Part shown: positions 1 to 7,509 of the stretch, in pieces
Position numbering within the stretch: the stretch's first letter is position 1
How the letters are laid out: the number at the start of each line of letters is the position of its first letter
Source of the DNA: an uncultured Collinsella sp.
GTDB taxonomy: Bacteria; Actinomycetota; Coriobacteriia; Coriobacteriales; Coriobacteriaceae
DNA length: 14,674 bases
Assembly: GCA_902478995.1 (NCBI GenBank)
Contig: CABSNF010000053.1
Coordinates: 1 to 14,674, forward strand
Direction: 5' to 3'
Notes under the pieces: generated by a model
What the model saw: only the letters and a program-made list of their open reading frames with translations
What the model was told of the DNA's origin: nothing
Databases searched by the model: none
Translations under genes and position numbers: made by a program

Positions 1-46
1 TACACTTCTAGCTTCGTCGGCAGCGTCAGATGTGTATAAGAGACAG
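1..46 (+). other. Illumina Nextera adapter with i5 index (sequencing artefact)
   Basis: This segment is synthetic. Positions 1-5 (TACAC) match the end of the Illumina P5 oligo. Positions 6-13 (TTCTAGCT) sit exactly where the 8-base i5 index belongs and match, from memory, index S515 of the Nextera XT v2 set. Positions 14-27 (TCGTCGGCAGCGTC) are the Nextera read-1 tail, and positions 28-46 (AGATGTGTATAAGAGACAG) are the 19-base Tn5 mosaic end used for tagmentation. The order and spacing are perfect, so chance or a natural Tn5 copy is not credible. Real genome begins at 47. The minus-strand reading frame continues through it and adds a spurious tail to the Nif3-like protein. Confidence 0.99.
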
Positions 47-253
47 GATGTAGATAGGATGATGCGTCAGCAGCACGTTGACGCCGGCCCCAAGAGCACG
101 GTGCACGTTGGCCTCGGTCGCGTCGAGTGCGCAGGCAACACCGGTGATCTCAGCAGCGGGATCTCCCACTGATAACCCAACGTGATCCCAGCCCTCGGCG
201 TCCGCCTTAGGATAGCGCGCAAGCAGGGCGCGCTCGAGTTCGGCGACGATCAT
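47..253 (-). CDS. Nif3-like dinuclear metal-centre protein, 3' truncated at contig end
   Basis: This is the N-terminal 69 codons of a Nif3/YqfO-family protein (sometimes annotated GTP cyclohydrolase I type 2), a family of hexameric proteins with a two-metal site and no firmly established role. Visible family features are the early W-D-x-V-G-L-S-V-G stretch (residues 22-30) and the metal-binding THHP motif at residues 63-66. Full-length members run to roughly 250-370 residues, so most of the protein lies beyond the window. The ATG overlaps the stop of the cysteine desulfurase gene in an ATGA arrangement (4 bp), which suggests translational coupling; only a weak ribosome site is seen. Anything read past residue 69 (LSLIHI and onward) is translated adapter. 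The family call is good; the function is unknown. Confidence 0.85.
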
Positions 254-1428
254 GCGGCGCCTACGATCGAGAGCAGCGTCTGGGCAAACTCGTCCAGATC
301 GTCCGGATTCACGCGGTCGTCAAAGGAAATGCGCAGTGCGCCCAATGCCTGCTCGCGACCGATGCCCATCGCGCTTAAAACATGGCTCGGGTCCATGCTG
401 CCGCTCGAGCACGCCGAGCCTGCCGATACCTCAAAGCCGGCGGCGTCGAGCTTGACGATGAGCTCCTCGGAGTCCATGCCGTTGACGTAGATGGAAACCA
501 TGCCCGGCAGACGATCGGCCTGTGCGTAGTCGCCCATGGTGGCGTGAATGCGCGGGTGGGCCGTTAGCGTGGCGTAGAGCTTGTCGGAAAGGGCTTGCAG
601 CGTCGCCCGCTCCTGAGCCACATGGGGCGCCAGAGACGAGGCGGCAGCGGCAAAGGCCAGCTGCGTGCGCAGGTCCTGCGTGCCGGCACGTCGTCCGGCT
701 TCCTGTCCTCCGCCAAAGATGCGGGGACGCAGTGGGGTGCGGGTCTTAAGGTAGAGCGCACCGGATGCCACAGGACCGCCAATTTTGTGGGCCGCGACGG
801 ACATGGCATCGACGCCCAGCTCGGTGACATCGAGCGGAATATGCAGATACCCCTGGATGGCATCGGTGTGGAACAGGGCGCCCACGGTATGCGCGGCCGC
901 GGCAAGCTCGCGGATGGGCTGCACCACGCCGGTCTCGTTGTTAGCAACCATAATGCTCACGAGCGCGACGTCGTCGCCGAGCAGCTCGATGAGCGCGGCA
1001 GGCTCGATGTAGCCCGCACGGCAGGGCTGCACCAGGTCGACGGTAAAGCCGGCGGCACGCAGCAGTGGCAGGTTGTCCAGAATAGAATCGTGCTCGATGG
1101 CAGATACGATCACGCGGTTGCGTTTGCGGTCGCGCTGGCGAGCGCCCTCGGCAAGACCGAGGAGCGCCAGTTGGTTGGCTTCGGTGCCGCCGTTGGTCAG
1201 GACGATCTCGGACGGGCGGACGCGTGCGCCAAAGCTGCGGGCAATCTCGCGACGCGCCATTTCTAGGCGCGCAGCGGCCTTGCGGCCGAGCGAATGCAGC
1301 GAGTTGGGGTTGACGCCGGCAAGCTCGCTGTCGTCGTACTCGCGCTGCGCAAGGAGCGCCTCGGCGCGCATGGGCGTCGAGGCGGCATAGTCAAGATTCA
1401 CGGGTATGCGGTTTTGACCTGCGGTCAT
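250..1428 (-). CDS. nifS: Cysteine desulfurase, NifS/IscS type
   Basis: A PLP-dependent enzyme of 392 residues, normal length for the family, that converts cysteine to alanine and holds the sulfur as a persulfide for Fe-S cluster or tRNA-thiolation pathways. Visible signatures are LDYAAST near the N-terminus (12-18), TNGGTEANQ (78-86), the PLP-stacking His in SAIEHDS (His113), NNETG (163-167), Asp189 in HTDA, the Schiff-base Lys215 in AAHKIGGP, and the catalytic Cys340 in GSACSSGS. The extended Cys loop fits the class I (NifS/IscS) group rather than SufS. It starts 6 bp after rpe; AGGAGG at 1440-1445, inside the end of rpe, is its ribosome site with an 11-base spacer. No scaffold gene (iscU/sufU) or thiI is in view, so the sulfur acceptor is unknown. 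Confidence 0.95.
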   Translation of the reverse strand: MTAGQNRIPVNLDYAASTPMRAEALLAQREYDDSELAGVNPNSLHSLGRKAAARLEMARREIARSFGARVRPSEIVLTNGGTEANQLALLGLAEGARQRDRKRNRVIVSAIEHDSILDNLPLLRAAGFTVDLVQPCRAGYIEPAALIELLGDDVALVSIMVANNETGVVQPIRELAAAAHTVGALFHTDAIQGYLHIPLDVTELGVDAMSVAAHKIGGPVASGALYLKTRTPLRPRIFGGGQEAGRRAGTQDLRTQLAFAAAASSLAPHVAQERATLQALSDKLYATLTAHPRIHATMGDYAQADRLPGMVSIYVNGMDSEELIVKLDAAGFEVSAGSACSSGSMDPSHVLSAMGIGREQALGALRISFDDRVNPDDLDEFAQTLLSIVGAA

Positions 1429-1434
1429 AAGGGT

Positions 1435-2106
1435 TTATGCCTCCTGTGCGGCCTCGTTGCCCAGCTTTTGCAGCAGCGCAACCTCGGCAGCGGGATCTTC
1501 GGACTTAAATACGGCAGAACCGGCCACGAGCACGTTGGCGCCGGCCTTAACGACCTCGGCGATGTTCTTGGAAGAGATGCCGCCGTCGACCTCGATCATG
1601 GGCGACACGCCGTGGCGCTCACACATGGCCGTAAGTTCGTGCAGCTTAGCGATGGTGCCCGGGATAAAGCTCTGACCGCCAAAGCCCGGGTTCACGCTCA
1701 TGAGCAGCACCATATCGACAACGTCGATGATGCTCTCGAGCACGCACACGGGGGTGGCGGGGTTGAGCACTACGCCGGCCTTAACGCCGCGCTGCTGCAG
1801 ATGGGTGAGCGTGCGGTGCAGGTGCGTAGATGCCTCGTAGTGCACGGTGATCATATCGGCACCGGCGTCGGCATACCAATCGACGGTCTCGTCGGGGTTC
1901 GACACCATCAGGTGCGCATCGACCGGCACGTCGGTGGAGCGCTTGACGGCCTTAAGGATGTCAACGCCAAAGGTGAGGTTGCCGGTAAAATGACCGTCCA
2001 TAACGTCAAAGTGCACGTAATCGGCGCCGGCGATCTTGTCGAGCTCGCCCTTGAGGTTGGCCATGTCGGCCGAAAGGACGGACGGAGCGATTTTGATGGA
2101 ACCCAT
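1435..2106 (-). CDS. rpe: Ribulose-phosphate 3-epimerase
   Basis: A cytosolic TIM-barrel enzyme of 223 residues that interconverts ribulose-5-phosphate and xylulose-5-phosphate in the pentose phosphate pathway. Family motifs are all present: IAPSVLSAD at 6-14, HFDVMDGHF at 32-40 (metal-binding His32 and catalytic Asp34), DAHLM with His65, the phosphate-binding VNPGFGGQSF at 138-147, and EVDGGI with Asp174. The start ATG has GAAAGG shortly upstream in the 18-bp gap after gpsA. Its place between gpsA and a cysteine desulfurase gene is not an obvious pathway grouping and looks like simple operon packing. Confidence 0.97.
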   Translation of the reverse strand: MGSIKIAPSVLSADMANLKGELDKIAGADYVHFDVMDGHFTGNLTFGVDILKAVKRSTDVPVDAHLMVSNPDETVDWYADAGADMITVHYEASTHLHRTLTHLQQRGVKAGVVLNPATPVCVLESIIDVVDMVLLMSVNPGFGGQSFIPGTIAKLHELTAMCERHGVSPMIEVDGGISSKNIAEVVKAGANVLVAGSAVFKSEDPAAEVALLQKLGNEAAQEA

Positions 2107-2124
2107 GGTAGAAGCCTTTCTGCG

Positions 2125-3132
2125 CTAGTCGGTGAGTCCGTAGAACTCTTGAGAAGGGACGCGGTCGGTAAGAATCTCGAGCGCCTTATCCAAAGTAATA
2201 CCGTTGTAGAGCGTTTGCTCCACGGCAAAGGTGAGCGGAATGTCTACGCCCAGTGAACGGGCAAGCTCGCTGACGCTGCGGGCCGCGACGGCGCCCTCGA
2301 CCACCATATGCGTGCGCGTTTGATACTCGTCGAGCGACACGCCGTGGGCAAACTCGTAGCCAAAGGTGCGGTTGCGCGAATGCTCCGAGGTGCAGGTGGC
2401 AATGAGGTCGCCCATGCCGGCAAGTCCCATGCAGGTCATAGCTTGACCGCCGCGGGCGTGCACCAGACGGCTGATCTCTGCCAGGCCGCGCGTCATGATA
2501 AGGGCAAGCGTGTTGTCGCCCGCACCGGTGCCGGCGGAGATGCCACATACGATGGCGATAACGTTCTTCATAGCGCCGCAGACCTCGACGCCGGTCATGT
2601 CCTGCGACAGGTAGATGCGGAAGGCCGTGGACAGGAGCAGGTCCTTAAAGGTCTCCCCTATCTGCGGGTCTTCGCTGGCGATGACGGCGGCAGAAAGTCC
2701 GCCGCGGCAGATCTCCTCGGCATGGTTGGGGCCCGAGAGCGCCGCAACACGTGCCTCGTTGCCGATCTCGTTGGCGATGACCTCGCTCATGAGCAGGCCG
2801 GACTCGGGCTCAATGCCCTTGGTGAGGCAGAGTACCGGAGTATCGGCGGCGATGAAGGGTGCTGCCTGATGGCATACGCTGCGCAGGTGCGTGGAGGGCA
2901 CGGCAAAGATGATGGCCTCCACGCCGTCGAGCGCCTGCGATAGGTCCGTGGCGGCGACAACGTTGCCGGGCAGCTCGTAGTCCACCAGATACCGGGGATT
3001 GCGGTGCTCGGCATTGATGCCGGCGGCCGTCTGCTCGCTGTGGGCCCACATGGTCACGCGCTCGGCTCGCGCGGCGGCAAGGCCGGCGATGGCGGTTCCC
3101 CAGGAGCCAGAGCCAATCAGCGCAACATTCAT
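2125..3132 (-). CDS. gpsA: NAD(P)H-dependent glycerol-3-phosphate dehydrogenase
   Basis: A 335-residue cytosolic enzyme that reduces dihydroxyacetone phosphate to sn-glycerol-3-phosphate, the backbone for phospholipids. The Rossmann motif GSGSWGTA is at 7-14, LTKGIEP with Lys105 at 103-109, SGPNHAEE at 133-140, the catalytic Lys189 in GAMKN, GAGDN at 203-207, GLAGMGDL at 236-243, and Arg254 in HSRNR. The length is typical. It begins 9 bp after the plsY stop with AGGAGAG as ribosome site. The adjacency with plsY is meaningful: the product of GpsA is the acyl acceptor of PlsY. In-frame codons ATA GGG GAG at about 2653-2661 form one copy of a recurring AGGGGAG word described in the findings. Confidence 0.97.
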   Translation of the reverse strand: MNVALIGSGSWGTAIAGLAAARAERVTMWAHSEQTAAGINAEHRNPRYLVDYELPGNVVAATDLSQALDGVEAIIFAVPSTHLRSVCHQAAPFIAADTPVLCLTKGIEPESGLLMSEVIANEIGNEARVAALSGPNHAEEICRGGLSAAVIASEDPQIGETFKDLLLSTAFRIYLSQDMTGVEVCGAMKNVIAIVCGISAGTGAGDNTLALIMTRGLAEISRLVHARGGQAMTCMGLAGMGDLIATCTSEHSRNRTFGYEFAHGVSLDEYQTRTHMVVEGAVAARSVSELARSLGVDIPLTFAVEQTLYNGITLDKALEILTDRVPSQEFYGLTD

Positions 3133-3141
3133 GACTCTCTC

Positions 3142-3825
3142 CTACTGATCGTCGGGCTCGGTGACGCGCTTGGTAAACGAGAGCTTGGACTCCTTACCGG
3201 TCATGAGCTTTTTGATGTTCGCGCGATGGGCCCACACCACGGTGATGCCGATCATCGCCATACAAAACTTAAGGCCTAGGCTGCTGTACGGAAAGACCGC
3301 ACAGGCTGCGATGGGAAGGCCGATGGCGGCGGCAAGCGAGCCCACCGACACAAACTTGGTGATGGCGACGGCCACGATAAACATGCCCAGCAGCGACAGG
3401 CCAATGGGCCAGTACCAGGCGAGGATAACGCCCAGACCCACGGCGATACCCTTGCCGCCATGGAAGTTGAGGTAGGGCGAGAAGATGTGGCCCCACACGG
3501 CTGCCAGGCAAATGACGCCGAGCATCCAGTCGCCGGCGGCACCGGGGGCCATAATGCTCACGGGGAAGCCATAGCCCAAGTCGGCAATGAGTGGACGGGC
3601 GATAAGGACGCAGATGGCGCCCTTAAGGCAGTCGAGCAGCAGCGTGAGCGCGGCCACCTTGGGGCCGGCTACGCGCAGTGCGTTGGTGGTGCCGATGTTG
3701 CCGGAGCCCGCCTTGCGAATGTCGGTGTGGTTGAACACGCGGCCCAGGATCAGGCCAAACGGAATCGCCCCGATAAAGAACGAGACCACGGCGCAGATGG
3801 CGGTCAGCAGAATCGGATTATGCAT
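3142..3825 (-). CDS. plsY: Acyl-phosphate:glycerol-3-phosphate acyltransferase
   Basis: An integral membrane enzyme that transfers an acyl group from acyl-phosphate to glycerol-3-phosphate, the first acylation of phospholipid synthesis. I choose the ATG at 3825, giving 227 residues; it has AAGGAG 7 bases upstream and the protein begins directly with a hydrophobic segment. A longer frame from 3873 adds only a charged, non-family N-terminus. The conserved motifs are present: GSGNIGTTN at 40-48, a D-C-L-K-G stretch near 65-69, WGHIF at 111-115, FHGGKGIA at 121-128, and HRANIKKL at 200-207 followed by Gly210 and Glu212. Several membrane helices separate them. The gene overlaps der by 8 bp. PlsX, which makes acyl-phosphate, is not in the window. 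Confidence 0.95.
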   Translation of the reverse strand: MHNPILLTAICAVVSFFIGAIPFGLILGRVFNHTDIRKAGSGNIGTTNALRVAGPKVAALTLLLDCLKGAICVLIARPLIADLGYGFPVSIMAPGAAGDWMLGVICLAAVWGHIFSPYLNFHGGKGIAVGLGVILAWYWPIGLSLLGMFIVAVAITKFVSVGSLAAAIGLPIAACAVFPYSSLGLKFCMAMIGITVVWAHRANIKKLMTGKESKLSFTKRVTEPDDQ

Positions 3826-5152
3826 CCTTTTGCTCCTTCTTCCTAAAGAAGAGTCGAATGGGTGTGCCGGCAAAGTCGAAGGTCGAGCGCATGCGGTTCT
3901 CGATGTAGCGCTGATAGGTGTCGTTGACCAGATCGCTGTGGTTGACGAAAAACGTGAACGTCGGCGGGTTGACGCCCGTCTGGGTCACGTAGTGCATGCG
4001 CAGGCGGCGCTTGCCGTCCACCACGGTATGACCGAACTCGCGCAGATCGGTGAGGAACGTGTTGAGGCGCGAGGTGCTAATCTTCTGCGAGCGCGTCTTT
4101 TCGGCGGCGTCGACCATCGCCCAGATCTTCTCGACGCTGCGGCCAGTGAGGGCAGAGATGCGCAGGTACTGGGCCCAGGGAGCCATGACGCCCAGACGGC
4201 GGTCGATGGTCTCCATGCAGGCCTCGCGCTTGCGGTCATCGTCGAGCAGGTCCCACTTGTTGAGCAGCACCACGATGGCGCAGCCGCGCTCGATGGCCAA
4301 GCCCATGACCTTCTGGTCCTGCTCGGTGACGCCCACGGAGGCGTCGACGACGAGCAGCGCCACGTCGGCGCGGTCGATGGCGCGCAGGCCGCGGACCATC
4401 GAGTAGTACTCGATGTTTTCGTACACGGTGCTCTTCTTGCGGATGCCCGCGGTGTCGACCATGCGGTAGTGCTTGCCATTACGCTCGACGACCGTGTCGA
4501 TGGCGTCGCGCGTCGTGCCGGCAATGTTGGACACGATAGAGCGGTCGGCGCCCAGGATGCGGTTGAACAGCGACGACTTACCGGCGTTGGGACGGCCGAT
4601 GATGGCGACGTTCAGTGCGTCGGGGAACTCATCGGCGACCTCGTCCTCTTCCTCCGGAAGCAGGGCCACGATGTCATCGAGCAGGTCGCCCGTGCCGTGG
4701 CCATGCAGGGCCGAGAGCGGCGTGGGCTCGCCGATGCCGAGCGAATAGAACTCCCAGATGCTGTCGTTTTCGCGATCGGGGTTGTCGAGCTTGTTCACCA
4801 GCAGAAAGACCGGCTTGTCGCAGCGCTTGAGCATGCGGGCGACCGACTCGTCCTCCTCGGTGACGCCGGTGCGGCCATCGACCACAAACAGGATGACGGC
4901 GGCTTCCTCGGCGGCGGCGAGCGCCTGGTCGCGGATGGACGTGGCAAAGACGTCGTCGCTCTTGAGCGGTTCGATGCCGCCCGTGTCGACGATGGTGAAC
5001 TCGCGGCCGTTCCAATCGGCCGTGTGGTACGAGCGGTCGCGCGTGACGCCGCGGGACTCATGGACGATGGCGTCCGAGGTCTGGGCCAGGCGGTTAACGA
5101 GCGTGGACTTGCCCACGTTGGGGCGTCCGACGACGGCGACGATAGGTTTCAT
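3818..5152 (-). CDS. der: Ribosome-associated GTPase Der (EngA)
   Basis: A tandem-GTPase protein needed for assembly of the large ribosomal subunit. From the ATG at 5152 it has 444 residues, within the family range. G domain 1 shows GRPNVGKS at 9-16, VDTGGIEP at 55-62 and NKLD at 120-123. G domain 2 shows GRPNAGKS at 186-193, VDTAGIRKKS at 232-241 and NKWD at 298-301. An acidic linker (about 166-177) joins them, and the region after about 355 corresponds to the KH-like C-terminal domain. AAAGGAG sits 5 bases before this ATG. The frame stays open back to 5323, but that extra N-terminus resembles no Der sequence and overlaps the previous gene. The stop overlaps plsY by 8 bp. Confidence 0.97.
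   Translation of the reverse strand: MKPIVAVVGRPNVGKSTLVNRLAQTSDAIVHESRGVTRDRSYHTADWNGREFTIVDTGGIEPLKSDDVFATSIRDQALAAAEEAAVILFVVDGRTGVTEEDESVARMLKRCDKPVFLLVNKLDNPDRENDSIWEFYSLGIGEPTPLSALHGHGTGDLLDDIVALLPEEEDEVADEFPDALNVAIIGRPNAGKSSLFNRILGADRSIVSNIAGTTRDAIDTVVERNGKHYRMVDTAGIRKKSTVYENIEYYSMVRGLRAIDRADVALLVVDASVGVTEQDQKVMGLAIERGCAIVVLLNKWDLLDDDRKREACMETIDRRLGVMAPWAQYLRISALTGRSVEKIWAMVDAAEKTRSQKISTSRLNTFLTDLREFGHTVVDGKRRLRMHYVTQTGVNPPTFTFFVNHSDLVNDTYQRYIENRMRSTFDFAGTPIRLFFRKKEQKDA
3833..3838 (-). promoter_or_regulatory. Ribosome binding site that sets the plsY start
   Basis: AAGGAG lies 7 bases before the ATG at 3825 and inside the last codons of der. It favours the short plsY start over the frame opening at 3873. 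Confidence 0.8.
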
Positions 5153-5157
5153 CTGCA

Positions 5158-5164
5158 CTCCTTT
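5158..5164 (-). promoter_or_regulatory. Ribosome binding site that sets the der start
   Basis: AAAGGAG lies 5 bases before the ATG at 5152. It overlaps the TAA of the DUF512 gene at 5163-5165, so termination and reinitiation are closely coupled here, and it rules for the short Der start. Confidence 0.85.
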
Positions 5165-6605
5165 AATGGGTAGGGTCAGTGGAAGTGTTAGAGTCGGCAG
5201 GCACAATGCCAAGGATGTGCTCCAGGGTATCGAGCAGCTCATGCGGCATGGTCGACACCACATGAACCTCGGCGCCGCGACTGGTAAGGCTTGCGAGTAA
5301 ATCGTCACGATGATACTCGTCAAGCGTCATGCCGTCAGCGTTGAACATGAGCTTAGGCACAAAGAGCATAACCCCCGAGAGGTCCTGCGGCAGCTGTTCC
5401 AGAATGTCGCAGGCGACGATGAGGCCGGTCACGTCCACGTTGCCGCCAAAGTAGCGATTCTTGATGGCCGTGACGGTGCCGGCGAGACCATGCGGCGACT
5501 CCACAAAGCGCGCCACGGTGTCGCGCGCGCTGGCGCCCGAGAGGCACAGCAGGTGCTGGCTGCGAGCGGCGATGGCCTCGCGGACGCGGGCCAGTCGCTC
5601 GGCATCGGCGGCAAGCACATCGTCCGTCTCGTCCAGATACGAGCGGATCATGCCGATGCCGTCGTAGTACTGCGGGTAACCGTCGTAAAAGTCTGCCTCG
5701 GGCGGATCGATGCCGGCGTCCAGGTAGAACTCGTCGCTCATCTGGAAGGTGTGGCGGCCAAAACGCTCGAAGGCGCGGTCCTGGTAGGGACGGATCATGG
5801 CAATGGTCTCGCGCGCCAGTTCGGGCTTGTCGCTGTATGACCAGCTAAAGCGGTTCTGATGCTTGGTAAAACCGAGCGGCACAATGCCCAGGCTTGTGAT
5901 TTGCTCGTGCTCCTCGCAAAAGCGCAGGGTCTTTTCCAGCTCTTCGCCGTCGTTCATGCCAGGGCACAGTACGATCTGGGCGTGGATCTCGATGCCGGCG
6001 GCCATGATGGTCTCGAGCACGTCCATGCCTCGCTGGGCGTTGCGGCCCATCATACGGCGGCGGACGTCGGGGCTCACGGCGTGGACCGATACGTTCATGG
6101 GACTCATGTTGCGCTGGATGACGTTTTGCACGTCCTCGTCGGTGAGGTTGGTGAGCGTGACAAAGTTGCCCTGCAAAAAGCTTAGGCGATAGTCGTCGTC
6201 GCGAATATAGAGCGTGGAGCGGCCGCCCTTGGGGAGCATCGTCATAAAGCAAAATACGCAGGCGTTCACACAGGTGCGCATACCATCGAAGATGGGGCCA
6301 TCGAATTCAAGGCCCCAGTCCTCTCCCGGGAAGCGGTCGAGCTCGACGGGGGTGACGCTGTTGTCGCGCGGGTCGAAAACCTCGAGGTCGACGGTGTCGT
6401 CGTCGGCCTCCCAGAGCCACACGATCATGTCGGTGAGCGCCTCACCGTTGACCGTGAGCACGCGCATGCCCGGCTCGATACCCACATCCCACGCGGGCGA
6501 TTCGGGACGCACGTTCTTTACGAGCGCGCCCTCACCCGGCTCGGGGTCGCGGCTGCGCCCGTAATCGGCCACCTCGGCGGCGTATGCGGGTACGGTCTGG
6601 TCCAT
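5163..6605 (-). CDS. PDZ-radical SAM-DUF512 protein of unknown function
   Basis: A 480-residue protein with the DUF512-family architecture. An N-terminal PDZ-like region (about 25-95) contains ALVKNVRPESPAWDVGIEPG-type sequence. A radical-SAM cluster motif follows, C-x3-C-x2-C at Cys112, Cys116 and Cys119 within CVNACVFCF, which should bind a 4Fe-4S cluster and SAM. The DUF512 signature RDDDYRLSFLQGNFVTLTN follows at about 135-153, and a long DUF512 C-terminal region completes it. The family is usually annotated only as an Fe-S oxidoreductase; I know of no demonstrated substrate. The ATG at 6605 is 2 bp after the ispH stop; its likely ribosome site AAGGAG is about 14 bases away, longer than ideal, so coupling to ispH is probable. 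The frame remains open to 6770, but that part overlaps ispH and is arginine/histidine-rich shadow sequence. It is followed by der after 10 bp. Confidence 0.93.
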   Translation of the reverse strand: MDQTVPAYAAEVADYGRSRDPEPGEGALVKNVRPESPAWDVGIEPGMRVLTVNGEALTDMIVWLWEADDDTVDLEVFDPRDNSVTPVELDRFPGEDWGLEFDGPIFDGMRTCVNACVFCFMTMLPKGGRSTLYIRDDDYRLSFLQGNFVTLTNLTDEDVQNVIQRNMSPMNVSVHAVSPDVRRRMMGRNAQRGMDVLETIMAAGIEIHAQIVLCPGMNDGEELEKTLRFCEEHEQITSLGIVPLGFTKHQNRFSWSYSDKPELARETIAMIRPYQDRAFERFGRHTFQMSDEFYLDAGIDPPEADFYDGYPQYYDGIGMIRSYLDETDDVLAADAERLARVREAIAARSQHLLCLSGASARDTVARFVESPHGLAGTVTAIKNRYFGGNVDVTGLIVACDILEQLPQDLSGVMLFVPKLMFNADGMTLDEYHRDDLLASLTSRGAEVHVVSTMPHELLDTLEHILGIVPADSNTSTDPTH

Positions 6606-6607
6606 GA

Positions 6608-7507
6608 TTAGCGGCAAAGCTCCTTGATGCGCTCGACGGCGCGCTCGATGTGTTCTTGCGGGGTGGAGGCTCCGGCGGTGATGCCGATGTGGTGAGCGTC
6701 GGTAAACCACGCGTCCTGGAGCTCGGAAGCTTCCTCGATGTGATGCGTGTGCTCGCAGGCGTCTGCGCAAATCTGAGCCAGGCGGCGGGTGTTGCCCGAG
6801 TTCTTGCCGCCCACGACGACCATGCAGTCGCAGCGGTTGGCAAGTGTGGCTGCTGCCTGTTGACGCTCACTCGTGGCGGCGCAGATGGTGTTGATCACAC
6901 GCAGCTCCTGCACGCGCGGGGTGATAGCTGCCACGACCTCGGCGAGGTTCTGCGCGGTCTGGGTGGTCTGCACGACGAGGCCTACCTTGCCCTTGAACGA
7001 CAAGGCGTTGGCGTCGGCGGCACAGCTCACGACCAGCGCATCAGTGCCGGCGTGGCCCAGGATGCCCTCCACCTCAGGGTGACCTGGCTCGCCTACGACC
7101 ACCACGCGGTAGCCCTCGCGCACCAGGCGCTCGGCTGCCATATGGACCTTCTTCACGTAAGGGCAGGTGGCGTCGACGACGTTAAGGCCACGCTCGCGAG
7201 CGGCATCGATCACCTGCGGCACCACTCCGTGCGCGCGAATGATTACGGTGCCCGATGCGGCGTCGTCCAGGTTCTCGGCCAGGCCAACGCCTGCCTCAGC
7301 AAGCTCGCGCACCACGATGGGGTTATGGATGAGCGGACCCAAGGTATGAACCTGAGTGCACTCCCCTGCCTGCGGCGCGGCGGCTAGCGCCATATCGAGC
7401 GCACGCTGTACGCCGTAGCAAGTACCGGCGTGGGCGGCGATCTCGATGGTAGGCGCGGTTGCCTGGTCGGACGCAGTCGCGGCGGTGTTCGTCACATTCT
7501 CGCTCAT
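6608..7507 (-). CDS. ispH: 4-hydroxy-3-methylbut-2-enyl diphosphate reductase
   Basis: The last enzyme of the MEP isoprenoid pathway, reducing HMBPP to IPP and DMAPP with a 4Fe-4S cluster. Using the ATG at 7507 gives 299 residues. Cluster ligands are Cys30 (AGTCYGV), Cys115 (DATCPYV) and Cys209 (NTICAATSERQ). Substrate-site motifs GEPGHPEVEG at 139-148, QTTQT at 180-184, GGKNSGNT at 233-240 and TAGASTP at 277-283 are all intact. An Ala/Thr-rich extension of about 20 residues precedes the point where most IspH proteins begin, so the true start could be nearer; a GTG at 7537 would lengthen it further into plsC and has no better ribosome site. Gaps to plsC and to the DUF512 gene are 2 bp each. 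Codons for Ala-Gly-Glu at 7361-7369 form one GCAGGGGAG copy. Confidence 0.96.
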   Translation of the reverse strand: MSENVTNTAATASDQATAPTIEIAAHAGTCYGVQRALDMALAAAPQAGECTQVHTLGPLIHNPIVVRELAEAGVGLAENLDDAASGTVIIRAHGVVPQVIDAARERGLNVVDATCPYVKKVHMAAERLVREGYRVVVVGEPGHPEVEGILGHAGTDALVVSCAADANALSFKGKVGLVVQTTQTAQNLAEVVAAITPRVQELRVINTICAATSERQQAAATLANRCDCMVVVGGKNSGNTRRLAQICADACEHTHHIEEASELQDAWFTDAHHIGITAGASTPQEHIERAVERIKELCR

Positions 7508-7509
7508 GG

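Noticed and set aside
28..46. Tn5 mosaic end as a sign of a natural transposon
   Set aside because: It is flanked exactly by the Nextera read-1 tail, an i5 index and P5 sequence, so it is library adapter.
1294..2256. A 320-codon open frame on the plus strand opposite rpe and its neighbours
   Set aside because: It spans three well-supported minus-strand genes and shows no recognisable domain; it is an antisense shadow.
3826..3873. N-terminal extension of PlsY back to 3873
   Set aside because: The added residues are charged and precede the first membrane helix without family precedent; the ribosome site supports 3825.
3587..5173. A 528-codon open frame on the plus strand opposite der and plsY
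   Set aside because: It lies antisense to clearly conserved Der and PlsY proteins. Its translation is rich in Ala, Val, Asp and His without motifs, as expected from the complement of GC-rich coding DNA.
5153..5323. N-terminal extension of Der back to 5323
   Set aside because: The extra residues resemble no Der protein, overlap the DUF512 gene, and the ATG at 5152 has a good ribosome site.
6606..6770. N-terminal extension of the DUF512 protein back to 6770
   Set aside because: It is Arg/His-rich sequence inside ispH, whose C-terminal motifs are intact in the other frame.
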